Source of the DNA: Rhodospirillaceae bacterium
GTDB lineage: Bacteria > Pseudomonadota > Alphaproteobacteria > Rhodospirillales > Rhodospirillaceae
DNA: 43,806 nucleotides
Reading direction: 5' to 3'
Assembly: GCA_009693785.1 (NCBI GenBank)
Contig: SHWP01000030.1
Span: 1-43,806, forward strand
Shown: positions 31,108 through 39,561 of the stretch, one piece after another
Layout of the letters: every line of letters starts with the position of its first letter
How positions within the stretch are numbered: position 1 is the stretch's first letter
Made by a program: the position numbers and the translations under genes
Notes under the pieces: model-generated
Told to the model about the DNA's origin: nothing
Databases searched by the model: none
Seen by the model: only the letters and a program-made list of their open reading frames with translations

Positions 31108-32130
31108 ATGCACAACACCCAAGTTCAATTGGCCAAGCAACCCGAAGGCAACCCTAAAACTTCGGACTTTCAAGTTGTCAAAGCCGATGTGGCGAAACTC
31201 AGCGATGGTCAGTTTCTCGCGAGAAATATTTACCTCTCGCTCGACCCCTACATGCGCGGCGCCATCGCTGGGCGGCACATGGGCCATCAGCGCCTCAATC
31301 AGGGCGATGTCATTTATGGACGCTGCCTTGCTGAAGTGATGGAGTCGAAGCATCCCGGCTACAAGGCGGGGGAGAACATCGTCATCGAGTCCGGCTGGCA
31401 GGAATATTATGTTTCAGGCGGCGAGGCCGATGACGAAATCCGCAAAGTCGATGCGACTCTTGCGCCGCTCGCGGCCAACTTAGGCGTGCTCGGCATGCCC
31501 GGCCTTACGGCTTGGGCAGGGGTCGAAAAGCTCGCCAATCCTGCGTTGGGATCCACCTTTGTCGTTACGGCTGCTGCCGGGCCCGTGGGCGGCACGGCAG
31601 GCCAGCTTGCAAAAATAAAAGGCTGCCGCGCGGTGGGCATCGCAGGGTCCGACAAAAAATGCCGCTTGGTGGTGAACGAGTATGGCTTCGATGCATGCGT
31701 AAACTACAAAAATAAAAACTGGACCGATGAGCTGAAAGCCGCATGCCCCAATGGCATCGACACTTATTTCGATAACGTCGGTGGTCCGGTGCTTGATGCG
31801 GTCACGCAGCAGCTAAACCTCTACGGCAAAGTCATCATGTGCGGGCTGGTGTCGCAGTATAACCGCGCAAGTGACAGCCCCGGCCATGGTCACAATCTTG
31901 GGGTATTCGTGGGCAAGCGCGCGCAGTTACTAGGCTTGGTAGTCTATGACTATTACGCGCGCTTCGGTGAGTATCTCAAGGCAGCCGCGCCATTGTTGAA
32001 AGCAGGCCGTTTAAAATTCCACGACGACCGCGTCGAGGGCATCGACAAAGCGCCCGAGCATTTTGTGAAACTAATGAATGGGCTGAACACGGGCAAAGCG
32101 CTGGTAGCCGTCGGCCCGGAGAAATTATAG
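31108..32130 (+). CDS. NADP-dependent oxidoreductase (MDR, CurA/LTB4DH type), copy 1
   Basis: This 340-residue zinc-independent medium-chain reductase has the N-terminal NTQVQLAKQPEGNP block, YLSLDPYMRG, GMPGLTAW, and the nucleotide motif TAAAGPVGGTAGQLAK. These are typical of the leukotriene B4 12-hydroxydehydrogenase/curcumin reductase group that reduces alpha,beta-unsaturated ketones. The C-terminal Y-hydrophobic segment (LLGLVVYDYYARF) agrees. It is a tandem paralogue of the next gene, from which it is separated by 9 bases. Confidence 0.9.
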   Translation: MHNTQVQLAKQPEGNPKTSDFQVVKADVAKLSDGQFLARNIYLSLDPYMRGAIAGRHMGHQRLNQGDVIYGRCLAEVMESKHPGYKAGENIVIESGWQEYYVSGGEADDEIRKVDATLAPLAANLGVLGMPGLTAWAGVEKLANPALGSTFVVTAAAGPVGGTAGQLAKIKGCRAVGIAGSDKKCRLVVNEYGFDACVNYKNKNWTDELKAACPNGIDTYFDNVGGPVLDAVTQQLNLYGKVIMCGLVSQYNRASDSPGHGHNLGVFVGKRAQLLGLVVYDYYARFGEYLKAAAPLLKAGRLKFHDDRVEGIDKAPEHFVKLMNGLNTGKALVAVGPEKL

Positions 32131-32139
32131 GACACGCAC

Positions 32140-33159
32140 GTGAATCTGCCCAACCGCAACACGCAAGTTCAACTGCGCCGTCAACGCGACGGCCTACCTG
32201 ATGCGGCTGACTTTCAGATGGGTGATGCCACCATTCCTGATCTCGCCGAGGGTGAAATTCTGGTGCGCAGCATTTACCTCTCGCTTGATCCTTATATCCG
32301 CAAGGCTGTTCGTGGCGATCATCCGGGCCATGTGGCGCTCAAACCCGGTGATGTCATTTACGGCCGTTCTGTATGCCGCGTGGTGCGAAGCCGCCATGCC
32401 GACTACAAGCAAGGCGATTTCCTCGTGGCTGAAACCGGCTGGCAGCACTACGCAGCCATCAGTCCCAAAAAAATCGTGCAACGCATCGATCCAGCTTTGG
32501 GGCCGCTGTCGACAGCCATTGGCGTGCTTGGCATGCCGGGCCTCACGGCTTGGGGCAGTGTGGCGCACCTGGCAACCCCAACCGTGGGCGATACTTATGT
32601 GGTCTCGGCCGCCGCGGGCCCCGTGGGCGGCACGGTCGGGCAATTGGCCAAGCTGGCCGGTGCGCGCGTCATCGGCATCGCCGGTGGCAAAGAAAAATGC
32701 GAAGTCGTCACACGCGGCTATGGGTTCGACGTTTGCATCGACTACAAAAAAGAGGGTTGGGAAGCTGCCCTGCAAGCCGCCTGCCCCAATGGCATCGACA
32801 TTTATCACGACAATGTCGGCACGCCGTTGCTGTCGGTGCTGGTGAAGTATTTCAATCTGTACGCCAAGGTCGTGATGTGCGGCCGGCCCGGTGATTACCA
32901 TTCGGGCGAATTCCAGGGCATCTCACTTGGCCCCTTCATCGGCAAGCGCGCGCAAATGAAAGGCCTCGTGGTTTACGATTACGAAAAGGATATGCCGCGC
33001 TATTTGCGTGTGGCCTCAACCTTGGTGCGCGAGGGAAAGTTGCGCTTCAAGGAAGACCATGCCGATGGAATCGAAAACACGCCCGCGCATTTCCTGAAAC
33101 TCATGCGTGGCGAGAACATCGGTAAATGTATCGTCGCCGTGGGGCCCGAGAAGGGGTAA
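32140..33159 (+). CDS. NADP-dependent oxidoreductase (MDR, CurA/LTB4DH type), copy 2
   Basis: This 339-residue paralogue of 31108-32130 has the same motif order: NTQVQLRRQRDG, YLSLDPYIRK, GMPGLTAWG, SAAAGPVGGTVGQLAK, MKGLVVYDYEKD. It begins at a GTG codon, with no ATG close by in frame. Many positions outside the cofactor site differ, so the copies probably prefer different enone substrates rather than being recent duplicates. It is convergent with the small gene at 33169-33372. Confidence 0.9.
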   Translation: MNLPNRNTQVQLRRQRDGLPDAADFQMGDATIPDLAEGEILVRSIYLSLDPYIRKAVRGDHPGHVALKPGDVIYGRSVCRVVRSRHADYKQGDFLVAETGWQHYAAISPKKIVQRIDPALGPLSTAIGVLGMPGLTAWGSVAHLATPTVGDTYVVSAAAGPVGGTVGQLAKLAGARVIGIAGGKEKCEVVTRGYGFDVCIDYKKEGWEAALQAACPNGIDIYHDNVGTPLLSVLVKYFNLYAKVVMCGRPGDYHSGEFQGISLGPFIGKRAQMKGLVVYDYEKDMPRYLRVASTLVREGKLRFKEDHADGIENTPAHFLKLMRGENIGKCIVAVGPEKG

Positions 33160-33168
33160 GTCGAAGGG

Positions 33169-33372
33169 TTAGCTCTTCGTCTCGTCTCGCAACAAATTCT
33201 GCAAATACCGCGCCATGGCCGCGCGCATGTCGGGGTCATCGAGCGCCCGGCTGAATTTCTCGCGCAAGGCTTTGATCTTGGCATTGCCCCGGCCCACGTC
33301 GATTTTGTCGAGCGTGCGGGTTGGCGCTTCGGTTTTAGTGCTCTCGGGTTTTGGTGTCTTTGCTTTGGCCAT
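33169..33372 (-). CDS. Small Lys-rich hypothetical protein
   Basis: This 67-residue protein has a Lys/Pro/Thr-rich N-terminus (MAKAKTPKPESTKTEAPT) and a predicted helical C-terminal part (KIKALREKFSRALDDPDMRA). There is no signal peptide or membrane segment and no family recognised. It starts 9 bases after the stop of the YqaA-like gene and reads in the same direction, supporting a real gene at the end of the TRAP unit. A longer open frame overlapping it on the same strand (33000-33416) has shadow-like composition. Confidence 0.55.
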   Translation of the reverse strand: MAKAKTPKPESTKTEAPTRTLDKIDVGRGNAKIKALREKFSRALDDPDMRAAMARYLQNLLRDETKS

Positions 33373-33381
33373 AACGGCCGC

Positions 33382-33963
33382 TTACCCAATTTTGATCGCA
33401 ATAAAAATTCCGCCAATAATCAACGCCAAAAAACCCCACGTGACAAGTTCCAAGCGCTTCTCGATGAATGCACGGATCGGCGGGCCATAAGCGCGCAACA
33501 GCGCGGCAATCACAAAAAAGCGAACCCCCCGTGTAGCAATCGAGGCCAACGTGAAGGCCAGTAGATTAAAATGCGCCGCCCCACTGGCGATGGTGACCAG
33601 CTTATAGGGAATCGGCGTGAGGCCCTTGATCAAGATCACCCAGGTGCCCCACTCGGCATACCAGTCTTGGAACTCCTGCGCGCCGCGCTGCAAGCCATAC
33701 AGGCCGATCAGCCATTCGCCCAAGGTGTCGTACAAAAAATAACCGATCCCATAACCGGCCAAGCCGCCAATCACCGAGGCCACGGTGCAAACTGTTGCAA
33801 TCGTGAACGCACGTTCGCGGTTGGCTAGCACCATGGGCACCACCATGGCGTCGGGTGGAATGGGGAAAAACGAACTCTCGGCGAAAGATACCAGCGCCAA
33901 CGCATGCAACGCGCGCGGATGTGCCGACAGTCGGATGAGAAAGTCGTAAATGCGGCGAAACAT
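33382..33963 (-). CDS. YqaA/DedA-like (VTT domain) membrane protein
   Basis: This 193-residue membrane protein has about five hydrophobic segments. SFAESSFFPIPPDAMVVPMV near the N-terminus is the classical YqaA/SNARE-associated (VTT) signature with the Glu and the FPIPPD loop. IKGLTPIPYKLVTIASG near the middle is the second re-entrant signature with Arg/Lys-Pro-Ile-Pro. The DedA superfamily includes proton-dependent lipid-carrier flippases. YqaA itself is uncharacterised. It lies 15 bases after dctM, so it may be co-transcribed with the TRAP transporter. Confidence 0.85.
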   Translation of the reverse strand: MFRRIYDFLIRLSAHPRALHALALVSFAESSFFPIPPDAMVVPMVLANRERAFTIATVCTVASVIGGLAGYGIGYFLYDTLGEWLIGLYGLQRGAQEFQDWYAEWGTWVILIKGLTPIPYKLVTIASGAAHFNLLAFTLASIATRGVRFFVIAALLRAYGPPIRAFIEKRLELVTWGFLALIIGGIFIAIKIG

Positions 33964-33978
33964 TATGCGGGGATAAGA

Positions 33979-35304
33979 TTATTTAATCAGGAATAAACTC
34001 AGCGGTGGATAGAACGCCACGATCCAAAGCACAATCAGCATGAGGGCGATGAAAGGCAACACGCCCTTGACGATGGTCAGGAAGTCCTCTTTGAAGGCGC
34101 CCATGGCGACGATCAAGTTCAAGCCCATGGGCGGTGTGAGGTACCCAATTTCGAGGTTCACCGTCATCATGATGCCAAAGTGCACCAAATCCATGCCGTA
34201 GCTTTGGGCCATGGGCGGCAGCAACGGGCTGAGGATGAGAATCGCTGAACCAGAATCGAGGAAGCAGCCCACCACCAGCAGGAACAAGTTCACCAGCAGA
34301 ATGAACATCACCTTGGAATCGATGAACCCCGTCAACCACTCGACAATGTGGTTGGGGACTTGCTGGTAGGTCATGAACACATTGAGCGACAAGGCGATGG
34401 CAAGGATGGGAAACAAACTTCCCATCATGGTTGAGGTCTCGCCCACCGTGCGCCACACCAACTGGCCCATGGAATCGATGGTTTTCTTGAAGGCCGCCAA
34501 ATCGCCGCGCACGAGATAGATAAAGCCGTGTTTGTGCGCCAAGGTCTCCACCAGCATCGCCGTCAGCACTGCCACAGCGGCTGATTCGGTGGGCGTGAAA
34601 TAGCCCGAGTAAATGCCGCCCAGAATGACGAAGGGCGTTAGCAATGCCCAGATCGAGCTGATAAGGGCGGTCCAAATTTCACGCCCCGACCACCACGTAC
34701 CGCGATCACGTTTGAAATTGATGACAATCGAATACAACACAAACACGCCCAATAACGCCAACCCGGGCCCAATCCCCGCGATAAACAAATCGGCGATGGA
34801 GGCTTGAGTCATGATCCCGTAAAGAATCAAGGGAATGCTGGGCGGAATGATAATGCCCAAGGTGCCGCCGGCACACAGCATGCCGATGGAGAATGGCCGC
34901 GAGTAGCCAGCCTTGATCAGGGCCGGGTACATGATCGAGCCCACCGCCAGTAACGTGACAATCGACGAGCCTGAAATCGCGGCGAATACGCCACAGGCAA
35001 GCAACGAGGCCACCGACAGCCCGCCGGGCACCGGGCGCATCAAGGCGGTCATCAGGTTGATCAGCCGCTCGGCGATGGAGCCTTGCGACATGATTGAGCC
35101 CGCCAGGATATAAAGCGGTACCGACAACAGCACGTCGCGGTTGGAGGCGTCCCACATATCGTAGACGACGTTCATCAGCTCGCCGCCACCCCAGAAATAA
35201 TAGGCAGCAAACGTCGACACGCCCAAAAGCACGACGATGTTTTGGCGCAAGATCAGCAGCGCGATCAGAACAAAGGGAAGGGCAATTCCAGCCACTGTGC
35301 TCAT
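33979..35304 (-). CDS. dctM: TRAP transporter large permease (DctM)
   Basis: This 441-residue large membrane subunit of a tripartite ATP-independent periplasmic transporter has about twelve hydrophobic segments. The family patterns are visible: SVPLYILAGSIMSQGSIAER, AISGSSIVTLLAVGSIMYPA, GTLGIIIPPSIPLILYG, TPTESAAVAVL and LEIGYLTPPMGLNL. DctM forms the sodium-coupled transport path for C4-dicarboxylates, keto acids, aromatic acids or sialic acid, depending on the binding protein. Its ATG overlaps the dctQ stop (ATGA), indicating coupled translation. Confidence 0.93.
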   Translation of the reverse strand: MSTVAGIALPFVLIALLILRQNIVVLLGVSTFAAYYFWGGGELMNVVYDMWDASNRDVLLSVPLYILAGSIMSQGSIAERLINLMTALMRPVPGGLSVASLLACGVFAAISGSSIVTLLAVGSIMYPALIKAGYSRPFSIGMLCAGGTLGIIIPPSIPLILYGIMTQASIADLFIAGIGPGLALLGVFVLYSIVINFKRDRGTWWSGREIWTALISSIWALLTPFVILGGIYSGYFTPTESAAVAVLTAMLVETLAHKHGFIYLVRGDLAAFKKTIDSMGQLVWRTVGETSTMMGSLFPILAIALSLNVFMTYQQVPNHIVEWLTGFIDSKVMFILLVNLFLLVVGCFLDSGSAILILSPLLPPMAQSYGMDLVHFGIMMTVNLEIGYLTPPMGLNLIVAMGAFKEDFLTIVKGVLPFIALMLIVLWIVAFYPPLSLFLIK

Positions 35305-35888
35305 GAGCGGGGGCCCTTGGCGCCGCGCTCGTGGCCGTACCCGTCATGCCCGTGTAGGATTTCCTGAACCTGTTGCTCCGAGGCAATTTCAGCGCTTTCG
35401 CCCGACACCGCAGGTTTAATCGCGGGGAAAAGGCCATAGAGAAAATGACGTATGGCGACCAAGCCAAAGCCCACAGCAATCGTCATTTGCACCGGCCAGA
35501 TCGGGTTGCGCAGAACGGGTGCTACGTCTTTCAGATCGAAGCTTTCCATGCTGACGCGCGTGGCCACTACGGCCATGAAGGCGCAGAACAGGGCAAAGCC
35601 GAATTCGCTGATGCGATCAAGCAGGGAGTTATATTTTTCTGGAAAAATGTTGTCGGCAAAGCGGGGGCGGTAATGGCTTCCGGCGGCTGACGCCAACCCA
35701 ATGCCGATATAAGACACGATGATCATGCCGATCACGCCTACTTGCGGCGCGCCGAAGGCGCCCGAGCCGGTGAACTCGCGCTTCAACACGTCATAAATCA
35801 GCGCCCCGGCCATCACCATGAAGGCGCTGAAGCACAGAAACTGTTCGAAAATTCTCAAGCGATTCAGGAACGTTTTGGCAAACTGCAT
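35301..35888 (-). CDS. dctQ: TRAP transporter small permease (DctQ)
   Basis: This is a 195-residue four-segment membrane protein counted from the ATG at 35888 (GGGGGAAAG upstream; a longer start adds an Arg-rich leader). DctQ character is seen in FLCFSAFMVMAGALIYDVLKREFTG (shown up to about residue 38), in the conserved GSHYRPRFADNIFP loop, and in the final segment GFGLVAIRHFLYGL. The C-terminal 40 residues are hydrophilic with a His/Gly-rich end (LHGHDGYGHERG), longer than usual. It works with DctM and the binding protein encoded beyond the inverted-repeat element. Confidence 0.88.
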   Translation of the reverse strand: MQFAKTFLNRLRIFEQFLCFSAFMVMAGALIYDVLKREFTGSGAFGAPQVGVIGMIIVSYIGIGLASAAGSHYRPRFADNIFPEKYNSLLDRISEFGFALFCAFMAVVATRVSMESFDLKDVAPVLRNPIWPVQMTIAVGFGLVAIRHFLYGLFPAIKPAVSGESAEIASEQQVQEILHGHDGYGHERGAKGPRS

Positions 35889-36008
35889 CTTTCCCCCGCG
35901 CTGGCCATGGTTGCTACGGCCCCGGCGCATCATACCGGCGTCTGCGATCAGGTCTCAAACGGATTCGGTTGAAGCGAGGCTTTTATAAGTGCGGTTGTTG
36001 TTGAGTGA

Positions 36009-36174
36009 CCCCTCACCCCGACCCTCTCCCCTCAGAAGGGGCGAGGGAGAAATATTTTAAGCCCGTCTTTTTCAACCCTCGCCCCCGGCGTAGCCGCTTT
36101 GCGGCTCGAGTGGGGGAGAGGAATGCGCAGGCTTGGCGAGATATAATCGAGCCTAGCCGGAGCTGGGTGAGGGG
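36009..36174. repeat. 166-bp intergenic inverted-repeat (MITE/REP-like) element
   Basis: The element begins CCCCTCACCC and ends with its complement GGGTGAGGGG (36165-36174). Inside are two strong hairpins. One is CCCTC-t-CCCC, loop TCAGAA, GGGG-c-GAGGG at 36022-36047. The other is centred on AGCCGC-TTT-GCGGCT (36092-36106), flanked by C-rich and G-rich arms. This architecture is typical of mobile intergenic palindromic elements found in many proteobacteria. It fills most of the 312-base gap between dctP and dctQ. Nothing else is recognisable there. Confidence 0.7.
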
Positions 36175-36200
36175 GCCTAGCAAATATATCAGAAGCAAAT

Positions 36201-37202
36201 TTAGGTCTTGTTTGCGAACGCGCGTTTGCCTGTTTGGATCAGGTCGTAAACCTCTTGGGCCCGCCCGCCGATCTCGCGCACGATGTCGCCGTGGGTCGAG
36301 GTTGTAGCCGCCACCCATTGCGCGCGTTGATCGGGCGTTAGCGTGTGGATGCGCAAGCCCTCGGCTAGCAAATTGCGTTTGATGTCCTCATTGTGGGCGC
36401 GCAAATCGTGCCGGGCGCGGTCCATGGGTACAAAGGCTGTCTGAAAGGCCAGTTGTTGGTCCGCTGTCAGTCTATTCCACCACTCAAGGTTGGCGATCTG
36501 GAAGCCTTGGTCGTAACGCTGATGAACCTCGGTCAGGTCCGTGGCGAAGGATTTAAGCCCATAATAAAAAAACGTCAGGCTCGACAATCCGCCGTCCACC
36601 AAACCCGTTTGCAAGGCAGGCGCAATGTCGGCGATGCCAAGCGCCACGGGGTTTGCGCCCACGGCCATGAGGAAAGCTTGCGCGGCATAGCTGGGCGAGC
36701 CGCGCAGCTTCAACCCCTTGGCGTCGGCGGGCGTCAGGACGGGCTTTTTGGCGTACAGATTGCTCCAACCCACCTCGGACCACAGCAGAAATTTCAGGCC
36801 TTTCTCTTGCAGAAAGCCGTCGAAGGGCGCGGCTAAAAAATTATCGAAAACAAAATCGACTTCTTCCGTGGTGTCGAACAGAAATGGAATCAGCGGCACG
36901 GCGGCTTCGGGAATAATCCCGGCCAAGCCCCACATGGTGATCCCGCCGATCTGCACGCGGTTACGACGCAGCGCGGTGAGCATTTGCTCCTCGCTGCCCG
37001 TTTCGCCGCGAATGTAGTATTCGACCGTGATGTCGGGGTGGCGGGCGATGTTGGCTTTAAATTCATCCCATTGATGATCCCACGGCGAGCCGACCATGGC
37101 CTGAGCGGTGATCTTTGCATTGGCGGTTTTCGCGCTGCGGGCTTGCGAAAAACTCACGCCCGCGAACGCGCTCGCTCCGGCCAGCATGTCGCGGCGTTTC
37201 AT
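36201..37202 (-). CDS. dctP: TRAP transporter substrate-binding protein (DctP family)
   Basis: This is a 333-residue binding protein from the ATG at 37202 with GGAGCG upstream. The leader MKRRDMLAGASAFAGVSFS carries a twin-arginine, suggesting Tat export, as known for some DctP proteins. Family blocks are GSEEQMLTALRRNRVQIGG, FLFDTTEEVDFVFDNFL, and LKLRGSPSYAAQAFLMAVGA with the conserved Arg that anchors a carboxylate. It is a homologue of the orphan at 15883-16893. It lies upstream of dctQ and dctM on the same strand but is separated from them by the inverted-repeat element. The ligand is a carboxylic acid of unknown identity. Confidence 0.9.
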   Translation of the reverse strand: MKRRDMLAGASAFAGVSFSQARSAKTANAKITAQAMVGSPWDHQWDEFKANIARHPDITVEYYIRGETGSEEQMLTALRRNRVQIGGITMWGLAGIIPEAAVPLIPFLFDTTEEVDFVFDNFLAAPFDGFLQEKGLKFLLWSEVGWSNLYAKKPVLTPADAKGLKLRGSPSYAAQAFLMAVGANPVALGIADIAPALQTGLVDGGLSSLTFFYYGLKSFATDLTEVHQRYDQGFQIANLEWWNRLTADQQLAFQTAFVPMDRARHDLRAHNEDIKRNLLAEGLRIHTLTPDQRAQWVAATTSTHGDIVREIGGRAQEVYDLIQTGKRAFANKT

Positions 37203-37314
37203 GACGGCGCTCCATTTGAGATAGATCAGTGTCGGTGCGATCACGCCCGTGTACAAGCCTGGATTTCAAAGCCCAGACCATTAAAGTGCCCTAGATTTTC
37301 CGACAAGGACCGCC

Positions 37315-38547
37315 ATGACCTCAGCCTTATCTCATCTTCGAATTGTAGATTTATCGCGCGTTCTGGCGGGGCCGTGGGCCACGCAAATCCTGGCCGACTT
37401 GGGCGCCGAAGTGATCAAGGTAGAAAAGCCGGGCGCGGGCGATGACACGCGCGGCTGGGGCCCGCCCTTTGCCAAGGATGCTCAAGGAAATGATGTCTCG
37501 GCGGCTTATTTTCTCATGGCCAATCGCAATAAAAAATCCGTTGCCATCGACTTCGCCACCAAGGATGGCCAAGACCTGGTGAAAAACCTCATCGCCCAAT
37601 CCGATGTGGTGGTGGAAAACTATAAAGCCGGCGGGCTGAAAAAATACGGCCTCGACTATACCGCCATCAAAAAAATTCACCCCGGCATTATCTATTGTTC
37701 CATCACAGGCTTTGGGCAAACCGGGCCCTATGCCAGCAAACCAGGCTATGACCTGATTGCCCAGTCCATGGCCGGACTGATGAGTGTCACGGGCAATCCG
37801 GCGGGTACGCCCGGCGATGACCCAATGAAAGTCGGCGTGGGTGTGTCGGATTTGTTCACGGGCGTTTATGCCGCCGTGGGCATTCTGGCGGCCTTGGCAC
37901 ACCGCGGAAAAACCGGGCAGGGCCAGCATGTGGATTTGGCGCTGCTCGATACCACCATCGCCATGATGTCCAACATGGCGCAGAATTATCTGGTCTCGGG
38001 CCACGTGCCCAGCCGTATCGGCAATACCCACCCCAATATCGTGCCCTTTGGCGCGTTCGCAGTGGCCGATGGCCACATCATCGTCACGGTGGGCAACGAC
38101 ACACAATTTCAACGCCTGTGCCATGTGCTAGGTGCGCCAGAGCTGGCCAGCGATGCGCGTTTTCGCACCAATGCCGACCGCGTGAGCCATCGCGCCGAGG
38201 CCAATGCTGCCCTCAAGCCGCTATTCGCCAAACGCCGTCAGGCCGAACTGATCGCGGCGCTTGAAGCCGAGTTGGTTCCGGTCGGGCCGATCTATACGGT
38301 GGATCAAGTCTTCGACGACCCGCAAGTCAAGGCGCGCGGGGTGGTGATGGCGACCGAGCCGGGCAGCGGCATTCAGACCAAGCTCGTGCGCAACCCAATC
38401 GTCATGTCGGAAACGCCGCTCAACCGCATACAGGCCCCGCCGCTGTTGGGCGAGCACACGGTGGAGATTTTGGCAAAGCATCTCAGCCTCACGCCGCAAG
38501 TGATTGAAGACTTAAAATCGCGCGGTGTGATCGGCGTGAGGGATTAA
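37315..38547 (+). CDS. Type III (CaiB/BaiF family) CoA-transferase
   Basis: This 410-residue family III CoA-transferase has DLSRVLAGPWATQILADLGA at the N-terminus and DDTRGWGPPF near 43-52. The catalytic Asp is D179 in KVGVGVSDLFTG, and GQGQHVDLALLDT follows. Such enzymes move CoA between carboxylates (formyl/oxalyl, carnitine, succinyl/glutarate or bile acids). The GW-PPF pattern is like succinyl-CoA:dicarboxylate transferases, but the pair of acids is not certain. It diverges from dctP by 112 bases, so uptake and activation of the same acid is an attractive reading. The stop overlaps the stop of the next, convergent gene. Confidence 0.9.
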   Translation: MTSALSHLRIVDLSRVLAGPWATQILADLGAEVIKVEKPGAGDDTRGWGPPFAKDAQGNDVSAAYFLMANRNKKSVAIDFATKDGQDLVKNLIAQSDVVVENYKAGGLKKYGLDYTAIKKIHPGIIYCSITGFGQTGPYASKPGYDLIAQSMAGLMSVTGNPAGTPGDDPMKVGVGVSDLFTGVYAAVGILAALAHRGKTGQGQHVDLALLDTTIAMMSNMAQNYLVSGHVPSRIGNTHPNIVPFGAFAVADGHIIVTVGNDTQFQRLCHVLGAPELASDARFRTNADRVSHRAEANAALKPLFAKRRQAELIAALEAELVPVGPIYTVDQVFDDPQVKARGVVMATEPGSGIQTKLVRNPIVMSETPLNRIQAPPLLGEHTVEILAKHLSLTPQVIEDLKSRGVIGVRD

Positions 38548-38798
38548 CCCTCCGACCAGTCCTTCGCGTTGCGTTGGTTGATGGGCTCGACATAGGGCCC
38601 GCGATAGGGCTGTACGCGTGAGATGACCACGCAAAAGAAAACATGGCTGATGGTGAAACAGATCAGCACCGGCCATGGCGGCAGGCCATCGAAAATCGTG
38701 ATCATCAGCCAACCCACCAATACGAACACCGCCAGCGTCATCCATACGATGACGCGCCTTGGATTCATCGATGGTCCGATGCGGGAATTTGGGCTCAT
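38544..38798 (-). CDS. Small two-segment membrane protein
   Basis: This 84-residue protein has two hydrophobic segments (about 18-37, VIVWMTLAVFVLVGWLMI, and about 43-62, VLICFTISHVFFCVVIS). It is followed by a polar tail with Pro, Gln, Arg and Asn. No family is recognised. Its stop overlaps the CoA-transferase stop in convergent orientation. It lies 49 bases downstream of the superoxide dismutase gene, so it may be the last gene of the chromate operon. Confidence 0.55.
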   Translation of the reverse strand: MSPNSRIGPSMNPRRVIVWMTLAVFVLVGWLMITIFDGLPPWPVLICFTISHVFFCVVISRVQPYRGPYVEPINQRNAKDWSEG

Positions 38799-38847
38799 AG
38801 CCCAAGCCTAATCCAGCCCCGGCGATGCGCCAAGGGCATTGGCGGCT

Positions 38848-39540
38848 CTATTTATGCGCGGCCGTGTAGGCACTGGCCACGTTGCCCCAATTGATGATCT
38901 TCATAAAAGCTTCCACGTAGGCCGCAGCCTTGGCGCCGAAGTCCATGTGGTAGGCGTGCTCGTACATATCGAGCGCCAGAATCGGCGTGGCGCCTGCCGC
39001 TGTCATGGTGTGGTCGGCGGCCCACACGTTAATCAGGCGGCCAACGCGCGGCACGTAAGACAGCAGCACCCAGCCTGACCCGCCACCTAAGGCCTTGCCC
39101 ATGGAGCTGAATTCGGTGCGCCATTTTTCAACACTGCCAAAGTCACGCTCCAGCGCCGTGGCCAAATCGGCCTTGGGCTCACCACCCGCGCCGAGCCCCG
39201 CGAAATAAAGTTCGTGCAATATTGCCGAATTCATCGCCACCAGTTGCTCGCGTTTCAAGCCATTGAGCGTAAAGTTGGGCGCTGTGGCCATGTCGAGCGT
39301 GGCCAGCTGTGCGTTGATAGAGCTCAACCGCTTCACCGCGCCGCTATAGTTATTATCGTAATGGCTACGAATGATGTTCTCCGAAAAACCCGCGATGGCT
39401 TTGGGGTCAATCGAGAGCGGTTTGATATCGACGCCAGCCGGTGCGGGCGGCGTTTGCGCGTTAGCGGCGGGCACAAAACCTGCCAATGTTGTTGCTACGA
39501 TCGTTCCCACCGCCCCGCGCCGATTCATATCCGTGGTCAT
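38848..39540 (-). CDS. Exported Fe/Mn superoxide dismutase-family protein (ChrC-like)
   Basis: This 230-residue protein has a twin-arginine leader (MNRRGAVGTIVATTLAGFV, cleavage after ANA near 28). All four Fe/Mn SOD metal ligands are present: H60 in IRSHYDN, H109 in LHELYF, and D191 and H195 in LDMYEHAYHMD. The usual second-sphere residues are changed. By alignment with E. coli enzymes, the His30 position is N64 and the gateway Tyr34 position is A68. H177 in AADHT may take over a solvent contact. The gene lies 21 bases after chrA, and superoxide dismutases (chrC) occur in described chromate operons. AGGAG precedes the ATG. Confidence 0.85.
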   Translation of the reverse strand: MTTDMNRRGAVGTIVATTLAGFVPAANAQTPPAPAGVDIKPLSIDPKAIAGFSENIIRSHYDNNYSGAVKRLSSINAQLATLDMATAPNFTLNGLKREQLVAMNSAILHELYFAGLGAGGEPKADLATALERDFGSVEKWRTEFSSMGKALGGGSGWVLLSYVPRVGRLINVWAADHTMTAAGATPILALDMYEHAYHMDFGAKAAAYVEAFMKIINWGNVASAYTAAHK

Positions 39541-39561
39541 GGCTGATGCTCCTGAAGGTTG

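Noticed and set aside
33000..33416. Minus-strand open frame of 138 codons
   Set aside because: It overlaps the end of the second oxidoreductase and the small Lys-rich gene. The start lies inside the YqaA gene and the composition looks like a frame shadow.
37351..38124. Minus-strand open frame of 257 codons
   Set aside because: It is antisense to the CoA-transferase, whose catalytic motifs are intact.
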